Below are positions 1 through 6,789 of a DNA stretch of 14,205 nt, in pieces. Below the pieces are notes generated by a model, which did not search any database, was not told the origin of the DNA, and worked only from the letters and a program-made list of their open reading frames with translations. The DNA lies in the NCBI GenBank assembly GCA_003660865.1, contig QMVA01000017.1, positions 1 through 14,205 on the forward strand. Direction: 5' to 3'. The stretch's first letter is position 1. Each line of letters opens with the position of its first letter. Source of the stretch: Candidatus Nanohalarchaeota archaeon (GTDB lineage: Archaea > EX4484-52 > B79-G9). Position numbers and translations under genes: made by a program.

Positions 1-477
1 GATACTGAACTAAAAACTCTGGAAAAAAAACTACAAAAAAGAGATCAGCTGATTAGCGACTACATAAACCTCATCAAGCGCTCACAAGCTGACTTCGAAA
101 ACTACAAAAAAAGAACAGAAAAAGAGCGCGAATACGCATCACAAAGAGAACTCGAAAAACTGGTATCAAATCTCCTGCCAATACTCGACACTCTTGAGCG
201 CGCACTTGTTGCATCAAAAAAGAACCACGACCTTGAATCATTAATCAACGGCATAGAGATGACACAAAAAAACCTGTGCAGCATCCTAAAAAAAGAAGGC
301 TTGGAAAAAATAGACTGCATGGACAAAGAATTCGACCCGAACATGCACGAAGCAATAATAACAATAGAATCAAAAGACCGCAAAGATAACACAGTATGCG
401 AAGAACTTGAAAAAGGATATACTTTCAAAAACAAACTAATACGGGCATCAAAAGTAAAAGTAATAAAAAACGAATAA
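1..477 (+). CDS. grpE: GrpE nucleotide exchange factor, 5'-truncated by window edge
   Basis: Reading frame 1 is open from the first base to a TAA at 475-477, followed at once by a second TAA; 158 residues are present and the true start lies outside the window. The first ~60 residues are a charged helix typical of the GrpE dimer coiled coil, with the family stretch ADFENYKKRTEKE. The rest is the GrpE head, recognisable from NLLPILDTLERAL, GIEMTQKNL and the end FDPNMHEAI plus a closing beta segment. GrpE releases ADP from DnaK in the cytoplasm, which fits dnaK and dnaJ lying directly downstream. Most archaea lack this bacterial-type Hsp70 system, so an ancestral transfer from bacteria is the established explanation. 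No internal start is needed; the ATG at 259 is an internal methionine. Confidence 0.95.
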   Translation, partial: DTELKTLEKKLQKRDQLISDYINLIKRSQADFENYKKRTEKEREYASQRELEKLVSNLLPILDTLERALVASKKNHDLESLINGIEMTQKNLCSILKKEGLEKIDCMDKEFDPNMHEAIITIESKDRKDNTVCEELEKGYTFKNKLIRASKVKVIKNE

Positions 478-483
478 TAACAA

Positions 484-524
484 AGGTGTATTAAATCATG
501 AAATCTTTGTTCAATTGGACATGA
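484..524 (+). other. Possible 8-codon leader ORF (MKSLFNWT) with its own Shine-Dalgarno
   Basis: ATG at 498-500 opens eight codons ending in TGA at 522-524. It is preceded by AGGTGTATTAAA (484-495), an exact 12-nt copy of the sequence directly before the dnaK start (554-565). The start codon lies in the left arm and the stop codon in the right arm of the hairpin at 493-529. A peptide this short can arise by chance. The matching ribosome-binding leader is what makes it worth listing; translation is an inference. Confidence 0.3.
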
Positions 525-538
525 TTTCAAGCTTTTTT
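493..538 (+). terminator. Hairpin with alternative pairings plus T6 between grpE and dnaK
   Basis: AAATCATG (493-500) can pair with CATGATTT (520-527). Alternatively TGAAATC (499-505) pairs with GATTTCA (523-529), because the left side carries AAATC twice; the two structures are mutually exclusive. The centre around CAATTG is also near-palindromic. Six T follow at 533-538, so the element looks like a weak terminator or attenuator after grpE. It lies just before the dnaK TATA-like box. Confidence 0.45.
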
Positions 539-540
539 AC

Positions 541-559
541 TTATATAAAATAGAGGTGT
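541..559 (+). promoter_or_regulatory. TATA-like box and Shine-Dalgarno of dnaK
   Basis: TTATATAA (541-548) matches the archaeal TATA consensus and GAGGTG (553-558) is a strong ribosome-binding site 7 nt before the dnaK ATG. The two do not fit together simply. A TATA box centred at 544-545 would start transcripts near 570, inside dnaK, so the Shine-Dalgarno would not be in that mRNA. Either the start site is closer than usual or the ribosome-binding site serves read-through mRNA from grpE. Confidence 0.5.
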
Positions 560-565
560 ATTAAA

Positions 566-2503
566 ATGGCAAAAACAATAGGAATAGACTTGGGAACAAC
601 CAACACATGCATGGCAGTAATGGAAGGCGGCAAGCCGACAGTCATCCCCAACGCAGAAGGCAACAGGACAACCCCGTCGATAATCGCATTCACAAAAAAA
701 GGAGAACGCTTAGTAGGCCTCACAGCCAAGAGGCAGGCAGTGACAAACCCCGAAAACACACTATTCTCAATCAAAAGGCTGATTGGTCGCAAATTCACAG
801 ACAAAGAAGTCCAGAAAGACATAAAGACAATGCCCTTCAAAATAACAGAAGCAAAAAACAAAGACGCATGGGTAACTGTATCTGGCAAAGACTACTCAGC
901 ACCGGAAATATCTGCAATGATACTCCAGAAACTAAAAAGCGATGCAGAGGCATATCTCGGCGAAAAAGTAGACAAATCAGTAATCACAGTCCCGGCATAC
1001 TTCAATGACTCACAGAGACAGGCAACAAAAGACGCAGGAAAAATCGCAGGCCTCGAAGTCCTAAGGATAATCAACGAGCCCACAGCAGCAGCACTTGCAT
1101 ACGGCCTCGACAAAAAGAAAGACGAAAAAATCGCAGTATTCGACCTTGGTGGCGGAACATTCGACATATCCATACTCGAACTCGGCGACGGCGTCTTTGA
1201 AGTGAAATCAACAAACGGCGACACCCACTTGGGTGGCGACGACTTCGACCAGAAAATAATCCACTTCCTTGTAGAAGAATTCAAAAAACAGGAAGGCGTA
1301 GACCTGTCAAAAGACAAAATGGTCCTCCAGCGCCTCAAAGAATCAGCAGAAAAAGCAAAAATTGAGCTTTCGAGCGCGCAGGAAACAGAAATAAACCTTC
1401 CATTCATAACATCCACAGATTCAGGTCCGAAGCACTTCAACTACACCCTGACAAGAGCAAAACTGGAACAACTCACAGAAGATCTTGTAGACAAAACAAT
1501 CGCACCCTGCAAACAGGCCCTCAAAGACGCAAACCTAAAGACATCAGACATAAACGAAGTAATACTAGTCGGTGGACAGACAAGGATGCCTGCAGTCCAG
1601 AAAGCAGTCCAGCTATTATTCGCAAAAGAACCCAACAAAACCGTAAACCCGGACGAAGTAGTAGCCATCGGCGCAGCCATCCAGTCAGGAGTCCTCTCAG
1701 GCGAAGTAAAAGACGTACTGCTCCTCGATGTAACCCCGCTGTCACTCGGCATCGAAACCCTCGGAAGTGTCTTCACAAAACTAATCGAGAAAAACACAAC
1801 AATACCGACCAAAAAATCACAGGTATTCTCAACAGCAGCAGACAACCAATCCGCAGTAACAATCAATGTCTTACAGGGAGAACGCGCAATGGCTGCTGAC
1901 AACCACCCACTGGGCAGATTTGACCTCATAGGAATCCCCCCTGCACCAAGAGGTATACCACAGATTGAAGTTACATTCGACATAGACGCAAACGGCATAA
2001 TCCACGTCTCAGCAAAAGACCAGGGAACAGGCAAAGAACAGACAATATCAATCAAGCCCGCATCAGGCCTCTCTGAAGAAGACATTAAAAAAATGGAAGA
2101 AGAATCAAAAAAACACTGCGACGAAGACAAAAAGAAAAAAGAATCCATAGAGACAAGAAACCAGGCAGAAAGCATAGTCTACACAGCAGAAAAAACCCTA
2201 AAAGAACACGGCGACAAAGTAGACAAAGACACGCAGGAAAAAATAAATAAAGGCATAGACACCCTGAAAGAGACACTGAAAGACGAAAAAGCAGACGCAG
2301 AAGCAATCAAAAAGAACATAGAAGAACTAAACGCCACAATCTACGAACTGACCACAAAAATGTATGAGGACGCGCAAAAACAGGCACAAAAAGACCAGGA
2401 AAAGCCGGAAACTGAAAAGAAAAAAGGCGAAGAAGAAGTGGTCGACGCTGACTACAAAGTAGAAGATGAAGATAAGGATAAAGACAAAGGCGAAAAGAAA
2501 TAA
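566..2503 (+). CDS. dnaK: Molecular chaperone DnaK (Hsp70)
   Basis: The 645-residue protein is full length for the family. The nucleotide-binding domain (about 1-382) shows phosphate loop 1 IGIDLGTTNT near residues 5-14, phosphate loop 2 DLGGGTFD from about 193 and the adenosine motif GGQTRMPAVQ from about 336. The hydrophobic interdomain linker DVLLLDVTPL starts near 383. The substrate-binding beta domain and helical lid follow, then a long Lys/Glu/Asp-rich tail from about 605 containing EEEVVDADYKVED, like bacterial DnaK tails. The residue 80-110 region carries the insert found in Gram-negative DnaK. It refolds proteins in the cytoplasm by ATP cycling with DnaJ and GrpE, both encoded beside it. 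ATG 566 is supported by GAGGTG 7 nt upstream and by family alignment. Confidence 0.98.
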   Translation: MAKTIGIDLGTTNTCMAVMEGGKPTVIPNAEGNRTTPSIIAFTKKGERLVGLTAKRQAVTNPENTLFSIKRLIGRKFTDKEVQKDIKTMPFKITEAKNKDAWVTVSGKDYSAPEISAMILQKLKSDAEAYLGEKVDKSVITVPAYFNDSQRQATKDAGKIAGLEVLRIINEPTAAALAYGLDKKKDEKIAVFDLGGGTFDISILELGDGVFEVKSTNGDTHLGGDDFDQKIIHFLVEEFKKQEGVDLSKDKMVLQRLKESAEKAKIELSSAQETEINLPFITSTDSGPKHFNYTLTRAKLEQLTEDLVDKTIAPCKQALKDANLKTSDINEVILVGGQTRMPAVQKAVQLLFAKEPNKTVNPDEVVAIGAAIQSGVLSGEVKDVLLLDVTPLSLGIETLGSVFTKLIEKNTTIPTKKSQVFSTAADNQSAVTINVLQGERAMAADNHPLGRFDLIGIPPAPRGIPQIEVTFDIDANGIIHVSAKDQGTGKEQTISIKPASGLSEEDIKKMEEESKKHCDEDKKKKESIETRNQAESIVYTAEKTLKEHGDKVDKDTQEKINKGIDTLKETLKDEKADAEAIKKNIEELNATIYELTTKMYEDAQKQAQKDQEKPETEKKKGEEEVVDADYKVEDEDKDKDKGEKK

Positions 2504-2531
2504 AACGCCTTTTCCTTTTTTATTTTTATCA
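2486..2531 (+). terminator. Stem-loop/T-rich terminator overlapping the dnaK stop codon
   Basis: AAAGGCG (2486-2492) pairs perfectly with CGCCTTT (2506-2512) across a 13-nt A-rich loop that contains the dnaK stop codon (2501-2503). A strongly T-rich tract runs on to about 2531. The left arm is inside the coding sequence. This should reduce read-through into dnaJ, which has its own TATA-like box just downstream. Confidence 0.6.
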
Positions 2532-2535
2532 TAAA

Positions 2536-2547
2536 CTTATTTATTAA
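2536..2547 (+). promoter_or_regulatory. TATA-like promoter element of dnaJ
   Basis: The A/T-only heart of CTTATTTATTAA resembles an archaeal TATA box centred near 2542. It would start transcription near 2568 and give a leader of about 10 nt before the dnaJ ATG at 2579. Its position directly after the dnaK terminator fits independent transcription of dnaJ. Confidence 0.45.
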
Positions 2548-2578
2548 CCAAAACACACAACTTTACTCTGTGAAATAA

Positions 2579-3730
2579 ATGACAAAAAAAGACTACTACA
2601 ATATCCTCGGCGTAGACAAAAACGCATCACCAGATGAAATAAAACGCGCCTACCGTAAACTTGCACGAAAATACCACCCTGACGTCAATCAGGACGACAA
2701 GGGAGCAGAAGCAAAGTTCAAAGAAATCAACGCAGCATTTGAAGTACTCGGCAACCAGCAAAAAAAAGCCCAGTACGACCAGTTCGGCCACGCTGCATTC
2801 CAGCAGGGAGCAAGAGGTGGAGGCGGCTTCCAGGGCTTCAGAGGTAGTGGCGGCTTCTCATCCTTTGAAGATATCTTCAGCAGCAGCGGCTTTGACGACA
2901 TATTCAGCGCATTTACAGGCATGCGAGGCGAAGAGACACAAAGACGCTCAGCACCCGGCGCAGACCTCAGGTACGATATCACAATCACCCTTGAAGAAGC
3001 ATACACGGGCATCACCAAAAAGATACAAGTTCCCCGATTCGAAAAATGCAGTGCATGCAATGGCACAGGCGCAAAAAGCGGCACAGCCAAAAAAACATGC
3101 GATAAATGCAACGGGAGCGGTAAGGTCAGGCAAGTAAGGCGCTCATTCTTAGGACAAATTGTCACAGTTGGCATATGCGATAAATGCAGGGGCAAAGGCA
3201 CAATAATAGAAACCCCATGCCCGGAATGCAACGGAACCGGCAGAGTCAAAAAAACAAGGACACTCGACATAAAAATACCCGCGGGAGTAGACAATGACTC
3301 ACACCTGAGAATGGCAGGCGAAGGTGAAGCAGGCATGAACGGCGCTTCAAGTGGAGACCTATACATCGTAATCCATATCAAACCACACGACATATTCGAA
3401 CGCTACGAAAGCGATCTCTACTGCAAAACCACAATCGGAATTGCACAGGCAACACTCGGCGATGAAATAGAGATACCGACAATCAAAGGGAAAGCAAAAC
3501 TGAAGATACCTGCAGGAACACAGAGCCATACAGTATTTAAACTGCGCAATCAGGGTATGCCTGATGTCCATGGCAGGGGCAAAGGCGACCAGTTTGTGAG
3601 AATTGTTATAGAAATACCTAAGACAATGACAAAAAGACAAAGGCAGCTAATGGAAGAATATGCAGTGGAAACAAAACAAAAAGCTACTGTCGGCAAAGGC
3701 TTCTTCGACAAGATGAAAGAGTACTTCTAG
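2579..3730 (+). CDS. dnaJ: Chaperone protein DnaJ (type A Hsp40)
   Basis: The 383-residue protein has every part of a class A J-protein. The J domain (about 1-70) carries the HPD motif at 33-35. A Gly/Phe-rich linker spans about 78-125. The zinc domain (about 157-224) has four CxxCxGxG repeats (CSACNGTG, CDKCNGSG, CDKCRGKG, CPECNGTG). The C-terminal substrate-binding domains end in a short aromatic tail. It stimulates DnaK ATP hydrolysis and hands it unfolded substrates. The J domain begins at the first methionine, which fixes the start. The gene is 75 nt after dnaK, separated by a terminator-like hairpin, so it may be expressed separately. No damaged motifs are visible. Confidence 0.98.
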   Translation: MTKKDYYNILGVDKNASPDEIKRAYRKLARKYHPDVNQDDKGAEAKFKEINAAFEVLGNQQKKAQYDQFGHAAFQQGARGGGGFQGFRGSGGFSSFEDIFSSSGFDDIFSAFTGMRGEETQRRSAPGADLRYDITITLEEAYTGITKKIQVPRFEKCSACNGTGAKSGTAKKTCDKCNGSGKVRQVRRSFLGQIVTVGICDKCRGKGTIIETPCPECNGTGRVKKTRTLDIKIPAGVDNDSHLRMAGEGEAGMNGASSGDLYIVIHIKPHDIFERYESDLYCKTTIGIAQATLGDEIEIPTIKGKAKLKIPAGTQSHTVFKLRNQGMPDVHGRGKGDQFVRIVIEIPKTMTKRQRQLMEEYAVETKQKATVGKGFFDKMKEYF

Positions 3731-3847
3731 CTTAAAAATACCTAACCTAACATCCATAATTTTCACACCCGCTAAATAGTTTCCGGACACGACACATATA
3801 CTTGGATAACGAAAACTACATAAACCTATCACACACATAAGTTTACT

Positions 3848-3924
3848 CATATAAACAGTACTCCAGACATATCAGATAATAGATACAGTGCCTATTTACA
3901 TATTCAATAAAAGCAGTCGAGGTG
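3848..3924 (+). promoter_or_regulatory. Candidate promoter and Shine-Dalgarno of the 93-residue gene
   Basis: CATATAAAC near 3848-3856 is a TATA-like box in the 199-nt gap after dnaJ. GAGGTG at 3919-3924 is a clear ribosome-binding site 5 nt before ATG 3930. The leader GAGGTGTCAAAATGGCA closely resembles the dnaK leader GAGGTGTATTAAAATGGCA, differing mainly by a 2-nt shorter spacer. Confidence 0.45.
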
Positions 3925-3929
3925 TCAAA

Positions 3930-4211
3930 ATGGCAGAATATACAATAAAACTAAAACCCCCTGAACAGATGGACCTAACCATTACAGGAACAGAATCCCA
4001 GCAACTCAAGCTAAACCCAAAAGAATTCCAGCAAATAACAGTAGACTACGAAGGAGACACCCTTATCTTCCAGGGCAAGAAAATAAACGCAGTAGCATCA
4101 CTGAAATGTATCTCAGATGTATTCTGGATGATACTATCCCTCACATCCAAAGGATTCAATGTAGAGCCCAACGAGCCGCTTGAAATGCTAAAAAAACTAA
4201 ACCTCAAATGA
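3930..4211 (+). CDS. Hypothetical 93-residue protein in chaperone block
   Basis: I do not recognise this protein. The frame can be extended to a GTG at 3888, but ATG 3930 is preferred because GAGGTG lies 5 nt before it; this gives MAEYTIKLKP at the N-terminus. The first ~55 residues alternate hydrophobic and polar positions, suggesting beta strands (TIKLK, DLTITG, QQITVDY, DTLIFQG). They are followed by a hydrophobic helix, ISDVFWMILSLTS (about 61-73), and an amphipathic Lys-rich end. There is no signal peptide; the single hydrophobic stretch is short for a membrane span. Only 18 nt separate it from the zinc-ribbon gene, so the two are probably cotranscribed. Their position after dnaJ hints at proteostasis, but function is unknown. 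Confidence 0.75.
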   Translation: MAEYTIKLKPPEQMDLTITGTESQQLKLNPKEFQQITVDYEGDTLIFQGKKINAVASLKCISDVFWMILSLTSKGFNVEPNEPLEMLKKLNLK

Positions 4212-4229
4212 GACAGAAGGCGAATACAA

Positions 4230-4793
4230 ATGAAATGCAAATTCTGCAAAAAAGACCTTGGTGATAAGCAATGGAAATATTGTCCCCACTGCGGCGAAGA
4301 ACTGGCAAAAAAATCGATATACTCATATGGTATGCAGGACGTCACCAGTAAAATGCTATCAGGCATCCAGAGAATCCTGATGAGAAAGCTGTTTACCACC
4401 CTTGCACAAGCAGTCAAACAAAGCGAAGGCGCAAACACAGGCAGTTTCAGAGTAAAAGTGATATCTTCTAAAAGACCAATAGCTCAGGCCACAAAACAAG
4501 CAACCGTGCAAACACCGGACATGACCACAGCCAGTAAAAGACCAATCCCAAAAGAAACAATAGAGCCCAAAGCAGACATCACAAAACTACCAGGCAAACT
4601 AAAAATAAACATACCCTTACCTGGCATAGAATGCATGGACGACATAGACATCCTCAAATTCGAAAACTCATGCGAAATACGCGCATACACTAGAAACAAA
4701 CTATACTTCAAAATAATCCAGACACCTCCAAACCTGTACCTAAATGAAAAAAATCTCGACAACGAAACACTGCTTCTGGAATTCACCAGATAA
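4230..4793 (+). CDS. Zinc-ribbon protein with Hsp20/alpha-crystallin-like C-terminal domain
   Basis: This 187-residue protein opens with a zinc ribbon: CKFC at residues 3-6 and CPHC at 18-21, an 11-residue spacer apart. Residues 22-116 are a low-complexity linker in which SKRPI occurs twice (about 80-84 and 102-106). Residues 117-187 look like the alpha-crystallin/CS fold. The pattern starts LKINIPLPGI, with the classic PG turn, followed by DDIDILKFENSCEIRA and KLYFKIIQTPPN, and closes with the strand LLLEFTR. This matches the beta-strand order of small heat-shock proteins by eye. The position beside grpE-dnaK-dnaJ supports a chaperone or cochaperone role. The start ATG 4230 places the ribbon at the N-terminus. 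A zinc-ribbon front end is not the usual Hsp20 layout. The domain call is moderate; the cellular role is inferred. Confidence 0.7.
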   Translation: MKCKFCKKDLGDKQWKYCPHCGEELAKKSIYSYGMQDVTSKMLSGIQRILMRKLFTTLAQAVKQSEGANTGSFRVKVISSKRPIAQATKQATVQTPDMTTASKRPIPKETIEPKADITKLPGKLKINIPLPGIECMDDIDILKFENSCEIRAYTRNKLYFKIIQTPPNLYLNEKNLDNETLLLEFTR

Positions 4794-4794
4794 T

Positions 4795-4802
4795 AATATA
4801 TA
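4795..4802 (+). promoter_or_regulatory. TATA box for leaderless transcription of the 260-residue gene
   Basis: AATATATA is centred about 27.5 nt before ATG 4826, the distance at which archaeal transcription starts on the start codon itself. No Shine-Dalgarno precedes the ATG closely enough to matter, which agrees with a leaderless mRNA. The box overlaps the end of the zinc-ribbon gene. Confidence 0.6.
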
Positions 4803-4825
4803 CCAGAAGCAACAAAGAAACAGGT

Positions 4826-5608
4826 ATGAAACATAAGACAACAATAATAATACTTGTACTGATTCTCTCAGTTTTCTTTTTGATACATCCTGCCTTTGCA
4901 AAAATGAAAAAGAAAGGCGTCATGTGGGTAGATGAAGAAAGTGGCGCAGTTGCAATTGACCCGACCGAACTTGGTGGTACCGTTACAGATTCACTCGAAA
5001 TAGCAATTGAAGGTATAGCTTTTGAATATACAAATATCAGTGATTTTGTGTTAGTGCCAAACGACGGCAAACCCTCAATGGTCCTCATATTCAACAAAGG
5101 AAGTACAGAATCAACTTTATATATAGACAACGATGCAAAAGAGCTTCTTGACAGCAAAAAAAACAAAATCGAAATCATCGGAGCAAGTTCATTAAAAGTG
5201 AAAAAATCAGACCTCAAAAAAGCCCCTGAAACAGAAATATATGAAATCGAAGTCAAAGACAACAACGGCAAAAAAAACCTTAAAAACGCAATCGACAACG
5301 AACTCGTGACAGGAAGTAAAGTAATATATCCCCAGATATCCGGTCCATCCACAAATGCAAAAGGATCCACTGTGATAATAAAAAAATCAGAAGACATAGG
5401 GCTATTCGACATAAAAAGCATCAATGATTTCATGCTATGGATCAACCTTAAATTCGACATGAACCTGAAAAACGAAGAAAAACTAATACTTCAGGATGGA
5501 ATATTTGCAACACTTGAAAAAGCTGTTGAGGACAACACAGCATCAATTCCAGGTGAAAGCACAGAATCAGAGCAGGTAATTTCGGAAAACACATGCGTCG
5601 CAATTTAA
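4826..5608 (+). CDS. Hypothetical secreted protein, 260 residues
   Basis: I do not recognise the family. Residues 1-25 form a clear Sec signal peptide: MKHK, a long Ile/Leu/Val core, then PAFA at a likely cleavage site. The mature part is rich in Lys, Asp, Glu, Ser and beta-prone residues, with segments such as DFVLVPNDGKPSMVLIFN and TEIYEIEVKDNNGKK. There is no second membrane segment, so it is probably released or held at the outer face. The end (EQVISENTCVAI) has a lone Cys near the C-terminus. A TATA box about 27 nt upstream of ATG 4826 supports this start and a leaderless mRNA. The neighbour downstream is another exported protein 43 nt away, suggesting a shared envelope role. Confidence 0.8.
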   Translation: MKHKTTIIILVLILSVFFLIHPAFAKMKKKGVMWVDEESGAVAIDPTELGGTVTDSLEIAIEGIAFEYTNISDFVLVPNDGKPSMVLIFNKGSTESTLYIDNDAKELLDSKKNKIEIIGASSLKVKKSDLKKAPETEIYEIEVKDNNGKKNLKNAIDNELVTGSKVIYPQISGPSTNAKGSTVIIKKSEDIGLFDIKSINDFMLWINLKFDMNLKNEEKLILQDGIFATLEKAVEDNTASIPGESTESEQVISENTCVAI

Positions 5609-5651
5609 GAGAAAAACTCTGGTTAGAAATAACATATTCCCAGATGATAAA

Positions 5652-6782
5652 ATGCAACATCCTCCATATTTAACAGCATTGATATTCCTGACAATAACAG
5701 CAACATTAATCCACACAGTCCATGCTGCAGGTCCTGCAATAACCATCATATCCCCAAAAACAGCACGATGCAAAACAAATACAATATGGGCAAATGTCAC
5801 CCTCGATACAGATGGCTCATGGTGCAAATACTCACTTGACGACAAGCCAAACCTCTCCCTGGACAGCGGACCTGTCAACTGGAGCGCACTTTTAAACATA
5901 GAAGACGGGGTCCACAACATCACATACTTCTGCAGCGATTTAGATGCAAATATAAACCAATCCCGATATCACTACATGATGATTGACACCACACCGCCAC
6001 AGGTATCCATTGAAATCACCCCTAACCCAGTAGAATCCTTCAAAAACATAAGACTTCAGATAAACTGCTCAGACGAAGTATCCGGATGCGATACTGTTAA
6101 CATAAAAATACCATTTGCAGACTGCTTAACAAAGATGAGCGAGGGCACCCTATATGAAGTAACCACACCTTACTGTACAGCACAGACTTACGAATACCAT
6201 ATTCACGCCACAGACCACATGGGCAATACCAACTCAAGCGTGGAAGGGACCCTAACCGTCAAGAAAGCAGACGGCTGCGACTGCGTCTCAAACACAGAAT
6301 GCATGAACACTCCTTGCGTACTTGGAAAATGCATGAAAGCAAAAGATCCATCACTAAAGTTCTATTTCAGCAACTCAGAAACAATTGAAACAGGAAACCA
6401 CTGGACACTCATACTATGGCTGAAGAACAACATGGACACAGATGACACAATCAAGCTTGAACTTACAGGAATACCAGAAAAAATCGAATACTGGTCATCC
6501 TTTGAGAACAACAAAAAAAGCATTGACATCAGGCTCGGACCACAGGAAGAAAAATTTACAATCATAAAAACATTTGCAGGCAAAGTCGGAACATACAGAC
6601 TGCATGTGGTCGCAAAATCATTATCAGTACCAACATATTCCAACCACACAACTAAACAGGTAAATATTGTGGAGAAAAAAGACCCCGAACCATTCTCAAG
6701 AACCCCGGGACTGAACGCCATAAGCTATATAATAGCCATTTTGACAGGTATTCTAGTCATGCAAAAAAGAAAATCAATCTGA
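5652..6782 (+). CDS. Cell-surface protein with Cys-rich segment and PGF-CTERM-like anchor
   Basis: Residues 1-25 are a signal peptide ending VHA. The exported part starts with a bacterial/archaeal Ig-like segment (AITIISPKTARC, later DTTPPQVSIEITPNP), common in adhesins and surface proteins. Eight N-glycosylation sequons are visible (NVT, NLS, NWS, NIT, NQS, NCS, NSS, NHT). A Cys-rich stretch (GCDCVSNTECMNTPCVLGKC) separates it from a second beta-rich domain. The last 26 residues have PGL (352-354), a hydrophobic span and a basic end (KRKSI), the layout of the archaeosortase-processed PGF-CTERM signal but with Leu for Phe. The protein is likely anchored outside the cell. No close ribosome-binding site is seen; an A/T-rich patch about 25 nt before ATG 5652 may be a weak TATA box. 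Confidence 0.8.
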   Translation: MQHPPYLTALIFLTITATLIHTVHAAGPAITIISPKTARCKTNTIWANVTLDTDGSWCKYSLDDKPNLSLDSGPVNWSALLNIEDGVHNITYFCSDLDANINQSRYHYMMIDTTPPQVSIEITPNPVESFKNIRLQINCSDEVSGCDTVNIKIPFADCLTKMSEGTLYEVTTPYCTAQTYEYHIHATDHMGNTNSSVEGTLTVKKADGCDCVSNTECMNTPCVLGKCMKAKDPSLKFYFSNSETIETGNHWTLILWLKNNMDTDDTIKLELTGIPEKIEYWSSFENNKKSIDIRLGPQEEKFTIIKTFAGKVGTYRLHVVAKSLSVPTYSNHTTKQVNIVEKKDPEPFSRTPGLNAISYIIAILTGILVMQKRKSI

Positions 6783-6789
6783 ATCAAAT

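Noticed and set aside
1441..2175. Long minus-strand open frame (244 codons) antisense to dnaK
   Set aside because: It is a shadow of the A/C-rich dnaK codons; its Ser/Phe/Cys-rich product has no family features, while dnaK is unmistakable.
2689..3393. Minus-strand open frame (234 codons) antisense to dnaJ
   Set aside because: Pro/Leu/Ser-rich product caused by complement of Gly/Lys-rich dnaJ codons; no start signal and no domain.
3888..3929. GTG 3888 as start of the 93-residue gene
   Set aside because: No ribosome-binding site precedes it, whereas ATG 3930 has GAGGTG at the right distance.
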